Positions 1 to 10,806 of a DNA stretch of 64,000 bases are shown piece by piece. The notes beneath the pieces are model-generated. The model was not told the DNA's origin. It saw only the letters and a program-made list of their open reading frames with translations, and did not search any database. Both the position numbers and the translations under genes were made by a program. The stretch spans positions 496,001-560,000 of the forward strand of contig RPFO01000264.1 in the NCBI GenBank assembly GCA_009746045.1, in the 5' to 3' direction. The DNA is from Mesostigma viride. Lineage: Eukaryota > Streptophyta > Mesostigmatophyceae > Mesostigmatales > Mesostigmataceae. How positions within the stretch are numbered: the first letter of the stretch is position 1; each line of letters begins with the position of its first letter.

Positions 1-213
1 TCTGTCGGTCACTTCCCGCATCTGCAGCGCCAGTTGCTGCTGCAACTGTAGCGACTGTTGCTGCATCTGCGCTTGCATCTGCGCGAACAGCGCCACCATA
101 CTCAGCGGCGCTTCTTGGTCGCGACTCTCACCCACTGCGGGTACGGCGGGAGGAATCCCGCCATTCGACCCCGGAGCGGGCGTGTCGGCATCTGCTCTAT
201 TTGCATCCGCCAT
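1..213 (-). CDS. gag: Gag N-terminus of an LTR retrotransposon (partial, runs off left edge)
   Basis: Reading the minus strand from an ATG at 211-213 gives 71 codons open to the window edge. The product starts MADANRADAD, has a Pro/Gly-rich linker and then a Gln-rich amphipathic stretch (AQMQAQMQQQSLQLQQQLAL) typical of the coiled-coil start of Ty3/gypsy-type Gag. No stop or zinc knuckle lies within the visible part. It lacks an in-window stop, so it is incomplete rather than broken. Assignment to a retrotransposon Gag is inferred from composition and start; the rest of the element lies outside the window. Confidence 0.5.
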   Translation of the reverse strand, partial: MADANRADADTPAPGSNGGIPPAVPAVGESRDQEAPLSMVALFAQMQAQMQQQSLQLQQQLALQMREVTDR

Positions 214-1781
214 GGCTCGAGTCTGCGCTCGCGTCAGTGGCATGCACCAGCTGACCGATGGGCAAAACAAGAACCAACAAACCTAGGTTTCGCTGAGAAG
301 AAGCAACAACCAAAGGCTTTATAACAGGCGTCAAGGATAACGACTCGACTAGCCTGCCAGAAAAAGACAAGAGCCAGCAAATTCTGGCTAGTTCTATTCT
401 TAAAATCTGTCTCAAGACACTTCCTTTACAAACTGTCAGCCAGGCCGTTCCCTGTACTGCTGATGGTTGGTAAACACTAAAGCCAACGTCTTGGCTTCGA
501 ACAGAAGGAAGCAGACTACCGGGTAGTCTCTTCAAGTAAAGAGAAGGAGGGCTCTCAGCCGAGGACAAGGAACTGTCCCTCGTGCCTGATAACCACCTTA
601 TTGCCTCCCCTGCTATAGAATAATGCTTTCAAAACACACACTTTGCACAGTCTGATGATGAAGCCGCACATGCGGAATTTATTGAGAAAGTTAATACAAT
701 TACAACACGTTGATAGTCTCAATATCGATGCACTCCATGCTCACGAGCTCGCAGTTAGGCAGCGCTCCATGACATGCTACCGGCCTTGCTCCCAAGGAAA
801 GGGAGAAACACGAAGGCCACTAACGAGAGACTCGAAGAGACTACACGCTACGTGAGAGTTCTCTTCGACTATGAACCAAACCATTCGTCATGCCACACGC
901 ATGACACACGCCACACTTGTCAGTCCAGCCAGGAATGCCAACACTATCTTGCTGCCTGAACCATGCAAACAGAAACCGCATTCCAGTTGCCGTCCTGGCT
1001 TACTACCACACATGCCAACAAAAACAGGAAGGCATCCCGACAAATCTAAATTGCTACCCTGTTGCCGATCTCATCTCCTAGAGGCTCCGGCATTTCTGTC
1101 CCTGGGAATGTCCGGCATTTAGTCACGACCACCAAGGTCGAAGCATAATATCCTTCAAACAATCTGCACGCTCACACCTTGCGTGTGAGTGGCCCAGCAA
1201 ACATTGCTTCTAATTTTTCCTTTCTAGACGAAATCCCTTTGTAGGGCTGCCAGCGATTTCGCATTCATTCCAGCGATCTGGCTCCGCACCGCAAATTGTC
1301 CTTTTCCATTTTCTGTCCAGTCCTCATAACGTTGACCCGCTATTCTACACCACAAAGACACCTGGCCCGTCAATAGCCTCGGCGCTGTTGAAGTCCAGCA
1401 GTCCAGCTCCAGCTCCAGCTCCAGCTCCAGCTCCAGCTGTCCACTAACTCGCGTATGATCAATCCTCTCGACGCTGCGCACTTGTGCTGCCGTCCGCTCA
1501 AGTACGTTGACCAGTGCTGCGCGCCCAGCCGTGCCTGGCCCGGCGCACGCGCACGTGCACTTTCGTCCGCTCTTATGCTGCAAGTGCTAGTGTCCCCCCC
1601 CCGGTCACTAGCCTTTGTCGAAAATGCGCAGAAAACAAATTCCTTGCGCACGTCACCGGTCTTGTGCATAGTGGGCGCCCGGATGACATAGCTCGCGTCC
1701 GTGACAGCCATAGTTAACCAATAATCACCTTGCTTACTCGCCTCTTATTGCAACTGTTTGTTCTATGCTTGTTGCTTGCAG
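214..1781. other. No recognisable gene; probable leader/LTR area of the left-edge element plus flank
   Basis: No convincing coding region on either strand. By position the first several hundred bases should be the leader and LTR of the left-edge Gag element, but I could not delimit an LTR because no second copy is in the window. A CCAGCT hexamer tract lies at 1403-1438. A pyrimidine-rich stretch ending in TTGCAG at 1776-1781 looks like a 3' splice site for the following gene. Confidence 0.3.
1403..1438. repeat. Hexanucleotide microsatellite (CCAGCT)6
   Basis: Six uninterrupted copies of CCAGCT are read directly. No coding context is apparent. Confidence 0.95.
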
Positions 1782-3451
1782 CTCGTCAATGCAGCGCTGG
1801 ACTTCACAACGTGGCTTCGAGGCTGCATGGACCCAGATCTTGGGCGTTGGGTCAAGTCTGCTGACGTGGTTATGGACGCGTCAACCAACCAACCTGTGGT
1901 GGAGCATCGGCCGGTCAGCAAGATATTTGATATCGAGCTATTCGGCCATCACGATGAAGGTGCAGGGGCGGACGTTGGTGATGACTGCTTTTTGCGCTAC
2001 CGACTTGCCACGGCAGAGGCGTTAGCTGATGTGCCCGCCAACTGTTGGAGGCCTCTTGGGCCGAACGAGGAGCCATGCGACATGGTTACTGTCTCTTCGA
2101 AGCGTGTGAGTGATGGCAAAGAGCTCCGCGGCGTGCTAGTCATGGAGGCGACCAAGGCGCCCAAGGGCAGCCCAGGTGTTGCCGCGTTTGCGGATTGGGA
2201 TGGCGATCGCGCAATCCGCCGTCATTGCTCTAAACTCAACCGAGTGTTTCCAGACATCATGACGGATGCAAAGCAAGCAGAGCCCAACGAGGAGATCCGC
2301 GGCTTCCCCGCTGAGCCGGAGCAAGTGGAAGAATAAGCGTCGGTGTTTGACCGCATGATCCAAGCTCTGACGGAGTGCAGGGAGCAGCAAAAACACAAGC
2401 CCCTCCCTTTTTGCCTCCACAGTGCAGGGGATCAGGCGGTGATGCGGGCTGCCCGTGCTTTGGAAGCGCCGCTGCACCCAATTATCAGCCATGCAGGCAA
2501 CCGCCGGCACGAGGTGCAAACTGCCATTCACCGGGCGCGACGCGAGGCTGAGCGCCTGCCGGCCGCATCTGCGACGCCTGCCACGCTTGCCTCCAATCCT
2601 CCTACTGGAGTTGCCTCCAATTCCCCTGCGGATGCCACCGGTGGTGCACGGACCATTGCGACTGCGGATCATATTTTTTCCGTAAATCCCGGCATTATCT
2701 CCCGCGGAGACTTTCTCATCATCAAGAGACCTGCGGTGACGTGCGGGGAAGGCATGCCCTGGCCAGAGGAGCTCTTGGTGAAGGTCATGGATGCGTCTAC
2801 TGTTCGTTCACGCGGACTCTGACTGTTTCCGTGTTTTACTCACCCTCCTGGGAAGGGCAGTTTAACAAGCTCTCGCTCGCAGGCGGTGGGCCGGGCCTGA
2901 CGGTGTCGGCATCGGAAATCATCGTTCAACACTGGACAGTTGGTGCATCAGGGCAGGCTGTCCACACTCCGTCGCTGACAGCAGCACGTAAGCTATCTCG
3001 TGCAACCCTCCAGGCCTTAGATGACCATCCACACGTGCACTTTGCTGGTTTTCAAACACAGCAAGCTGCTGCAGCGACGTCAAAAGCTGCATGTGCGGCA
3101 CACTTTGTTGAGCACGGGCTGCACGCGCTGAAAGGGAGAAGGCTGTGCGCCTTGTGGGGTGCTGCCAAGACCCGTTTTCACGGGTGGGTCACAGAAGTAC
3201 ATGAGAATGGCGGGGCTTTGAAGATCGAGACGGTTTGGTCCGACGGCAAGGGAGCGACGTACACCACGTTGGAGGAAGTCTTAAAGTTCATCTGCGGGTG
3301 CCCTCATGCGGCTAATGCCTTTGGCCGCGAAAAGTTTTTTCAGGATGGTGCCGCGGCCGACGCTGAGACGGGGGCGGAAGAGCCCCAACTTTCTTTTGTT
3401 TGTGAGAGTAGCGAGAGTAGCGATGATGATGAGGAGGAAGCATGGGAATGA
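1782..3451 (+). CDS. Unrecognised protein, interrupted or spliced; C-terminal part may be a chromatin-reader-like beta fold
   Basis: Three coding blocks lie in a row: frame 3 from about 1782 (after TTGCAG) to a TAA at 2334-2336, the same frame again to 2822, then frame 2 from about 2830 to a TGA at 3451. The TAA interrupts otherwise continuous coding (a nonsense change or an unseen intron). The switch near 2780-2870 could be an intron (GT at GTGAAG about 2780; AG candidates GGGCAG or CTCGCAG). Block 2 contains GDFLIIKRP and block 3 contains TRFHGWVTEV followed by KIETVWSDG, resembling BAH or Tudor-type modules; this is fold-level resemblance only. The C-terminus is acidic (SSESSDDDEEEAWE). 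It could be a host gene or a transposon accessory gene; I do not recognise a family. Confidence 0.4.
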
Positions 3452-3738
3452 TGGGGAATGTGTGAAAGCTTCGATAGGAGTAAAGGCGTCTCTTTGTCCT
3501 GTCAAGCATGCTAGTCTTGTTGCAAGAATGAAGCCCAACATGCCAACTGTCCATGCATGGTCATGTTGCATAATGGTGGGCATAAGATACATGTGTTTGC
3601 TAGTGGCCATGTTTTACACGGAAATGGATTTACGTTCAGTATGTGATTCAATGACATGTGATTATTTTGGTTGATGCATGCAATATACCCCATGATAACC
3701 AATGCACGTGCAAAGATGTGTGTTTATATGCAATTTGA

Positions 3739-3790
3739 GGTGCAACGGTGCAACGGTGCAACGGTGCAACGGTGCAACGGTGCAACGGTG
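3739..3790. repeat. 8-bp minisatellite (GGTGCAAC)6.5
   Basis: Six full copies of GGTGCAAC plus GGTG, uninterrupted, read directly. Confidence 0.95.
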
Positions 3791-3852
3791 TCATGAGCAT
3801 CTAGGTAACCCTTGCATGACCCATCCACCTACATAAAACCCATGGATAACAA

Positions 3853-3932
3853 AAAACAATGAGTAGAGCCCCTGCCAAAGGCAGGTTTAAGTAGTCATCT
3901 CGTCTCCCTCGCATGCAGGAGCAAGAGCCCCC
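3853..3932. repeat. 80-bp direct repeat, copy 1
   Basis: Identical to 4456-4535 over 80 bases, from AAAACAATGAGTAGAG to GAGCAAGAGCCCCC. It contains the short palindrome CCTGCCAAAGGCAGG. The copies bracket 523 bp of non-coding DNA, so the unit could be a TRIM-like element with very short terminal repeats; I found no clear PBS, PPT or TSD. Confidence 0.85.
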
Positions 3933-4455
3933 CAAGGGTGGGATGGGTGGGAAGAAACAATTACGGGTCACAACCCGCCGACCATGCTTATCAAGCCTAC
4001 CGTCAAAATGGAAAACGGCAAAACCAGAAATATCCTAACGCTGACAATTTAATAATTCAGCCAGCCAGCTCATCTGTCACACGTCTGAGCTGTCAGGCCA
4101 TGTGTACTCTTCGAATGCAACCCTGAACACACTACCCAACCAAGCAGCACACCAATCAATTGGTGAGTGCTGGTTACATCAGATTTTATTACAGCTTTTT
4201 GACGCAACTTCCGTCAGCATTCCACGCATGGCCGGCCGTTCAAACAAACGGCGTTTGACTTACAAAAGGCAAAGCTAGTTGCCAGTAGGATTCCCCGGTA
4301 AACAACAAGTCGTCCCCATTCGTCTAACAAGCCTCTCTGCATGTACAGCCACAAGGTTGTGGCGGCCCTTTCTTTCCCGCATTCTGTTTAATAAACTATT
4401 TTCAGAGAAATCCGATTATGACACTTGAGCTCCCAAGAAAACCAGCATTTGATTG

Positions 4456-4535
4456 AAAACAATGAGTAGAGCCCCTGCCAAAGGCAGGTTTAAGTAGTCA
4501 TCTCGTCTCCCTCGCATGCAGGAGCAAGAGCCCCC
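4456..4535. repeat. 80-bp direct repeat, copy 2
   Basis: Second copy of the repeat at 3853-3932; flanks differ on both sides, so the match is confined to about 80 bases. Confidence 0.85.
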
Positions 4536-4841
4536 GATCCACCCCAGTCCCTGGCGCCATTGCCCTCCTCCCCCGCACTGTCGCCGTTCAGGAAACAAAA
4601 CTTGATAGGATCACTGTTGCCCCGATAACAGTGAACAAAGAAAAGAAGAAGAATCCCCCCCTCTTCCAGGCAGCCTCGAGGGTAGCCGCTTCCATAAAAA
4701 GACCACAAAGTGGGGCGTGTCGCAACATCTCCTTCATGGCGACTCAGCCCGCACAAGGCTATAATAACCCCCTAAGGGGCCCGACGATAAAAGGTTAGCA
4801 AATCCGCGGAGCCGCCTCAGCAAAATATTATTCCAGATAAA

Positions 4842-5458
4842 AGTTAACGTAAAGGATTTACGTTAGATGGATAGAGATTGTTACGCTCTTTCCAACGGCA
4901 CCTTGAACGCCTCATTTGGTTAAGGAACGTAAAAGTTATGACGTTTCCTAGGCTGTGCCGACAGTACCCGGCGCGCCACTGTGGGCGCGTACGGACACAG
5001 GATGTACAAGTGTCACTTTGATAGTCCGCAGGACGTTGACAGGACTTGTACAGGACTTGATGGTCAATTGATAGGTAGGCGCACTGTAGCGCGCCAGGAC
5101 CTATGAGACAATTGATGCTGAGTAGTGTACGGATAGGTCCACAGGACTAGCCGTATGGACAATTGATAGATCTGCGCGCCAAAGGCGTGCCAGAGTCTGT
5201 GTAATCAATTGATTGACAGTTCAGCTGTGACAGTGCAGCTGAATACTTGGACGCGTCCCTAGCAAGCTATATGTGTGACTTGGTCGCACCGGGACGCTAG
5301 TTCTTGCGTGCACGTTCTCTGGGCACTGCGACCCTGTCGCCTGTGCTGCGTGCAGTCTTGGAAGTGACGTGACTTACGTCTGTGTTTCCTTGTTAATAAT
5401 AAAGGCAACTTCCTGCAAGAACCATGGCGGAATTCGTGGCATTCTCACGCTCACAACT
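4842..5458 (+). repeat. 5' LTR of the outer copia-like element
   Basis: 617 bp, matching 23248-23329 joined to 25033-25568. It begins AGTTAACG and ends CACAACT rather than TG...CA. Differences from the 3' LTR are ACG/AGG near 4861 and GTG/GTC near 5201. It contains AATAAA-type sequence (AATAATAAAGG at 5396-5404) in the place expected for a poly(A) signal. Confidence 0.85.
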
Positions 5459-5482
5459 CGTATTACACGCCTTGTTAAAAAG

Positions 5483-6195
5483 ATGCCAAATTCTGAAGAA
5501 TTCCGGATTCCTGCCGATGAGGAAATAGCCGCTCCGCCGGCTGGTCCTCCGTCAAGACCGACTGCGCCGTCGTGGCAGCAATTGCTCGACGAAGTCACGA
5601 TCTCGCTCGACGAACTTCATCGTCGGCAGCGCGCAGTTCTTTGTTGCGGGGATAACCCCGAGGACCCCGAGTTGCCAGCACTGGTGCCGGCTATATGCGC
5701 ATTATTGGACCAGATTCGCAACATTTTATCGCAGTTTACGGTCCAGGTGCGGGGAGGTTTGCGGTCGGTGAACGAGGTCACCACTGCCATCGAGGAGCTG
5801 GATAACGCCATCTCTTCGCTCACCGGTTACCAAAGAAACTTGCAAAACTGGGCATCGCTACGCACGGGGGCGCGCCGGCGGTGTCGACAAATTTGTTTCA
5901 AGATCTCGCGTTGCTGTCGCTGCTCACACGCGGCGTACGCAGTCGCGAACGCCAGGTTCTTATTAACCTGGTGGCTTTTCTCGCGTCTCTGCGAGAGTGG
6001 ATTCCCGCAGGGTGGGAATTGTTATCCATTTTTACTCATCCTCTGCGCCTCGTCGCGCGTCGGGGCGCGCAACTTTCGTGACGGGAAGCACACCGGTTTT
6101 AATACATACCGGTGCAGGTCCGGCACACACGCCGGATATGGAGGATCCTGAGTTCACTTACGAGTACTGTGATTTCCGGGGCCTTGACTACTAGG
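5483..6195 (+). pseudogene. Leader ORF of the outer element, upstream of gag; unknown function, frameshifted
   Basis: From an ATG at 5483 the protein begins MPNSEEFRIPADEEIAAPP and runs about 130 residues. It then seems to continue in a second frame (about 5870-6081, containing FQDLALLSLL) and a third (ending CDFRGLDY before TAG at 6192-6194). The predicted segment is acidic and helical (DEVTISLDELHRRQR). The inner sister element has only about 45 bp between LTR and gag, so this ORF is an extra module in the outer element or captured DNA. No family recognised. The frame changes suggest decay or indel errors. Confidence 0.35.
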
Positions 6196-6358
6196 TCGGC
6201 CAATTTTTTTTCCAGTACTCGTCGACATTTTGTCGAATTTTCGGCGGCAATTCGCGGGGGCGGCGGCGACACCGGCGCAGGCGGCAGTTGTGACAAAATT
6301 TTGTACATATTTTTCTGCTGCTTTGCTAAGGTGTTCTTTGAATAGCTTGTAGTGCAGA

Positions 6359-6826
6359 ATGGCAGACGGGCGCCGTAGCAAAGGTGCCCCAGCCAGTGGA
6401 AATAATGGTGGTGCTGGTAGTGGACCGCTCACGTAGATGACGTGGGGGTTACCGGAGAGATTACCAACATTCCTCACAATAATAATAATGCACAAGCTGT
6501 TCATGGCTTTGATCTCACCACACAGGGTCTTTTAATTGTTAATCAGCTGCAGCCTGTAACCTCAGACTCCAAGCCTAAGCAGGCTGAAGAGTTTGTGGAG
6601 GGATTGGAAGGGTTCCCTAGCTTGTACGGTGGTACAAATTACTATCAAATCTGGATAGGAAGTAGCACTTTTGGCAAGTGTACTGACCAGATTAAGGACC
6701 TGACCAGGGAGTGCAAGAAGGCCAATAAGGCCTGGGCACTGTATGTAGCTGAGCTGAAGGAGCTGCTGGAAGACCAGCGAAAGAAGGTCGGCATCCATTG
6801 GCAAGACAAGTATCAAGGGTGGGAGG
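6359..6826 (+). CDS. gag: Gag of outer element, N-terminal part (split by inner element)
   Basis: ATG at 6359 gives MADGRRSKGAPASGNNGG, comparable to the start of the inner element's Gag (MASNNGNNGNNNKGK). One frame change near 6420 is needed to enter the long frame 6421-6826 (VGVTGEITN ... DKYQGWE). The frame is interrupted after 6826 by the inner element's LTR. After one copy of GGAGG is dropped, the codon started at 6826 is completed at 15267-15268 and the frame continues as VKGDLIQNFL. The protein is the structural capsid of the retrotransposon particle. Confidence 0.6.
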
Positions 6827-7281
6827 AGTTGGATGGAGAATAGGGACGACGAACAACTGCTGAGGCTGAAGCGAATGATGATTGTATTACAATAATACAA
6901 TGAGAGAGCATGGAAAGCTGAGGGCTCAGAATGGAACTCTGGGCAAACTCGGGTGCTGCGGCACTCCCCAGTGCTACGCCTATATGCCTATGGCGGTGCT
7001 ACCTGCAGCACACACCAGTGGACAACTGTACACTGCAATGCCATGCGACCACGTCACTAGCAACCAGCTAAGACTCGGCCCGTCAGGCCCGGCTACACCG
7101 GACCTGGCGGGTCGAGCTAGCACCTAGGAACAGTCTGGCACTAACCGCACATCGGTCCACATGACACCTCAGTACCGTACACCCTGCCGTACTGTACTGA
7201 GGTGTCCCGCTCAGCCGCGGTAGGCAATACGCGGCGCGCAGGCCGGAAATCCGTGTGTCAGCCTAAGCATCTCATCTAACT
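6827..7281 (-). repeat. 3' LTR of the inner copia-like element
   Basis: 455 bp, AGTTGGATGG...CATCTAACT on the plus strand, paired with 14808-15261. The ends are imperfect inverted repeats (AGTTGGATG / AGTTAGATG). The adjoining sequence 7282-7302, read on the minus strand, is purine-rich (CTGAAAGGAAAACATAATGGG) and serves as the likely polypurine tract. Confidence 0.9.
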
Positions 7282-8343
7282 CCCATTATGTTTTCCTTTC
7301 AGGTTGAAGGCTAGCGACTTCAAGCCTGACCCTGCCCAGCTAGGAGACTGACTCCAAGCTGACTGAGGTGCTGAGCAACTGACACCCATACTGCAACATC
7401 TGGACTGAAAAAGATGGGCCCCAGAACTCGTGCAATACTTGTGATGGCATCACGTTTAGCTCAACATGCCCGGGGAGTTCCTCCTCCTCGCGAGCTCACA
7501 AGGGAGATAGCTATGCCTGTCTGCCTATCCAGGGAGTGCACACCAGCCAAGAGAGCCATTGTAAAAAAATGCCAAGGTAACCGTTTAAGAGGTTCCATGT
7601 TGTTCCATCATCATCGCCCACTCAGAGAAAAATACCCAGCCAGGCTGGGTCAACTGAGCTCAGGTTACCTGCAACCTGAGGAGTGACAGTGGACAGGTTT
7701 ATTGCACCCTGCACTGTCCATGTTGTACCTGCACAACATGTGAGGACCAGCCACCCCTGCCCTGCACAGAGGGGGCTGAAGTCCGAGTGACAGGTGACAG
7801 GACTATGACATCCTGGACCTGGCCACATTGCACCTGCACAACGTGGAGACCAGCCACCCCTGCCCTGCACATGGGTGACTGAAGTCCTGGTGACAGGTGA
7901 CAGGAATATTTCATCCTGCACCTGTGCTGAGCACGTTGTACTAGACAACATGACAGCACCCATGCCTTTACTGCCACTGAACAGTAAGGCCAGGTGGCCC
8001 AGGATATCCACAGTGAACTGGGGTCCTGGGTAACCACCTGTCAAGGGAGCTTTGACCCTCCACTTGAATGGGGGCACCTGAGCCACTGAGCTCAAGGCCA
8101 TCCACCAAGGCATACGCCCTAGGGAATAAAGGTGTGAGATACATCCCATGCCCACCTATGAAGGTGTGCATAACGAAATTCCATGGTGTTGAAAAATCAA
8201 AACAGATTTTATTGGGCATAGGGCACGCAGATGTATGAAAAACAGACTCCAACCAACCCCCCTTGCTGGAAGCCACAACCTACCCCTTGGACCTGCCCAA
8301 GGGGTACTGGGTGACCTAGGCGGCCCTGGTGAACAGGACCCTG
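7282..8343 (-). other. 3' region of the inner element, non-coding, with a tandem duplication
   Basis: About 1.06 kb between the pol stop and the 3' LTR. No plausible gene. It contains two imperfect copies of a ~104-bp unit (7727-7830 and 7832-7930) sharing ACCTGCACAAC, CCAGCCACCCCTGCCCTGCA and GTGACAGGTGACAGGA. The outer element has a comparable ~950-bp 3' region, so a long 3' untranslated region seems a family trait. Confidence 0.6.
7727..7930. repeat. Imperfect ~104-bp tandem duplication in the inner element's 3' region
   Basis: Two adjacent copies share the blocks ACCTGCACAAC, CCAGCCACCCCTGCCCTGCA, CTGAAGTCC and GTGACAGGTGACAGGA in the same order. Confidence 0.8.
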
Positions 8344-8895
8344 CTAGGCGTCCCCCCTATGGGGCAGGGTTGCCTGCTTGCCATAGGGGTTCATCAAGTG
8401 GTACAACAGCTGATATTGTTCAGCTGCCTGCTGAGGCACTTTAGTGAGTGCATCAGCAGCGTTGTGTTTGTCCTCCACGTGACGGGTGGACTCCCAGTAG
8501 GTGGACTCCTGTTTCAGGACCACCCAGTCAAGATCAGTGTGGACAGCATAGGGGTTAGCAAGGAAACTGAGGACTGACTGACTGTCAGTGAGCAAGTGTG
8601 CCACCACCCCAGCATTGCTGCCTGCTTGCATCTGCAACCAAACCAGCACATGATTCAAGTACCTGGCATGAAGCACTGCTGACACCACTGCCCTGCACTC
8701 AGCAGCATTGCTGCTGACAGCCTTGCGTCTATGCAACCGGCTGTACCATGAAATGAGAGACAAGGGTGCATCATCATTCTGCACAAAATACAAGCCTGAC
8801 TCCCTTGCCTGCAACTTGGTAATCTGCCTGGACTCCATGGAACTATCCATCATAGCTTGGATGTGAATGGTTTTGTGGAGATCCAAGGAGTGCAA
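8344..8895 (-). pseudogene. pol: Inner element RNase H domain (end of pol)
   Basis: The translated block holds the copia-type RNase H landmarks: DSSMESRQ, SWYSRLHRR, NAAECRAV, LLTDSQSVLSFL and HNAADALTK. It degrades the RNA strand of the RNA:DNA hybrid in reverse transcription. It is joined to the preceding RT block by a frame change near 8880. The same landmarks appear in the outer element (VDSSMDSRQ, DVAECRAI, DNPADALTK), confirming common family. Confidence 0.8.
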
Positions 8896-10127
8896 GATAA
8901 GGGGAGGGCCTCCTGGAGAGTTTTGGTGATGGCTTTGTGACCTACTTGCATCAAGACATCATCATCAACTCTGCTAACCACAGCCAGGTGAGGTGCACAC
9001 GTTGAGCACAACCACCCCAGCTTGCCTCTAATGGTAGGACAGGCTCCAGGTTTGATTTTTGTTTGCAAAACCTCCAAGCAGCTGTGCATGTAATCATTGG
9101 GAGAGTAGAGTGCACACACCCACTGGTTTTGATGCTGCTGGAGTTGTAACATTGTGCCACAAAATTTTATGGCAGTGGTGCCCAGCTCTACTTGCTTGCC
9201 AATCTCAAAATGCTGTGACACTTGTTGAATAAAATCATCCACAGCACGCCTTGGCCCAGCAATCAGCTGATCATCCCCATGCCACACAAAGGTGAGAATG
9301 CCATGAGGGTGTGGGACCACAAAGAAGCAAGGGTCTATGTCATCATATCTAGCCCCTAACTTTTCAAACACAGCCTGAGCTGACATCCTGAAAATGCGAG
9401 GAGCTGATTGCAGCCCTTCAACACCTATGTTAGCTTTCAGGTACTGCTGAGGGATGTGTTTTGCCCAAACTCTGGGAGTGGAGACTACACACCTGACCAT
9501 GCCACACTTGTTGTGCTATCTCAGGTGAGCCTTTCAGGAAAGCCCTTTTAATGTCTGTAGCCTTACATACATAGTCATCCCCATCATTGAGATGACCCAC
9601 AAAGACAGACAGCAAGATTTTTAGGGATGTTTGCTGAATGCCTGGCGTGTACAACTCTGCCTCTGTCAGATCAGTGGTGCCCTTGAACTCTGTCACACAA
9701 GGTCTAGCATGAAAATGACTGACCCATCTGCTGCTGGCTTATGTTTACACACAAACTTCAGGCGCAAGTGCTTGCACCCTGCAGGCTTTTTGTCAATAGG
9801 TGTGACAGGGGTATGAGAAGGACTAAGAGGATCTGGCACTACCCATTCTTCCCTGGCCTTGTTAAAGGCCTCCACCCATTTTAGGAATCCTATGTGTGTG
9901 CGACAGTCTTGCTCTATCTGTTCATAAGAAAGAGGAGACATTTTAGCCACATCATGCTTGCCCAATCCAAATGAGTTGGGATGAAGTTTTTGGTTGTGAA
10001 CCAGGTCTGCCACACAGGGTTCTTGCCCTGGGGCATACTTGGGTGTAGCAAATTTTACAGAAGCAATGTTGGTGTTAAGAAGTTTTTCAAGAGAAATTTT
10101 GAAATGATTCAGATCAACACCACCCAT
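8850..10127 (-). pseudogene. pol: Inner element reverse transcriptase, frameshifted; HGDD active site
   Basis: Minus-strand blocks 10127-9693, 9696-9430 and 9500-8850 together cover a copia RT. The first has CKHLRLKFVCK (fingers), the second has TDIKRAFLKGSPE carrying the first catalytic Asp, and the third has FVWHGDDQLIA, where copia RTs normally show YVDD. HGDD is also present in the outer copy. Frame changes near 9694 and 9480-9500 disrupt the reading frame. The role is copying element RNA into cDNA inside Gag particles. Confidence 0.75.
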
Positions 10128-10546
10128 GTCCTGGATGGATAGTCTATCACTGGAGATATGACACCAGGGTAACAGAGAAAAGGATCCCCCAACAAAGCAT
10201 TCCCTTTATAACCTTCCAATACCTGAAAAGGAGTGGGGATACCGAGTATAGTCAACATGACCTGACCTAATACCTTGAGGGATGACTGCCCTGAGAAATC
10301 AGCCACATGGTGCCAGGGTGAAGGTTCCAAAGGCAAATGGGGCACAGCCAGGGCACTGATAATGCTGACCTGGGCTTGTGTGTCCACTGCAACCATAAAT
10401 GGGCTATTGTCATTCTGCCCAACCTTCCCCACCTTAGCTGATCCTGCAGCAGTTTGAGCTTTGGCTCTATGAGCTGCTTGTAAAATGCGAACAGCGTCTG
10501 CTAGGCTGCGTTTGGAAGGTGCAGCTAGTGGCTGAGCTATGTTCAC
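10109..10546 (-). pseudogene. pol: Inner element protease-like domain, located between integrase and RT
   Basis: The block contains FMVAVDTQAQVSII (catalytic Asp at residue 55, about nt 10384) and GNALLGDPFLC, corresponding to the DTG and hydrophobic-LLG-x-x-FL elements of retropepsins; the usual Gly of DTG is Gln. The outer element has VDTNSQVSII and PALLGQNFLC at the equivalent position. Canonical Ty1/copia places protease before integrase; here it follows. The block ends with a frame change into the RT block near 10115. Confidence 0.6.
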
Positions 10547-10806
10547 ACTTGAGAGGTGATAGGTTGCTGATCACCTGTTTTGCCAATGTGACCCTCTGCT
10601 GCAGGGGGCCAATCCTGCAGTGACTGCCTGCAATCATCAAGGGTGACCTGGGTGTCACAGTGGGTGTGGCTCTCACACTCACCAGTGGGTGTTCCAAACA
10701 ACCACTCACTGGGCAACGCTGGGATGCCAGGCAACTGTACAGGGCTGTCGGCCAACAGCTCTTCCTCCTCTGCCACGTCTGACACAGTTGGAAAATACAA
10801 TTTCAT
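10543..10806 (-). pseudogene. pol: Inner element linker between integrase and protease-like domain
   Basis: An 87-residue acidic segment (VSDVAEEEELLADSPVQ) with no known motif fills the position of residues about 395-480 in the outer pol. It connects by frame changes at both ends (integrase stop at 10803-10805; protease block from 10546). Probably a flexible spacer. Confidence 0.45.

Larger units (their letters stand above)
3452..4841. other. Non-coding stretch with short repeats
   Basis: I see no supported gene. The stretch holds an 8-bp minisatellite (3739-3790) and an 80-bp perfect direct repeat (3853-3932 and 4456-4535). It ends exactly where the 5' LTR of the nested copia-like element begins. 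Confidence 0.5.

Noticed and set aside
581-595. Possible minus-strand PBS (TGGTTATCAGGCACG) for the left-edge Gag element
   Set aside because: TGGTTATC resembles the PBS of chromovirus B, but the adjoining sequence does not end in CA as an LTR should and no LTR partner is available.
7622-8155. 177-codon minus-strand ORF in the inner element's 3' region
   Set aside because: Derived from an imperfect tandem duplication; repeated peptide arises from the repeated DNA; no family match.
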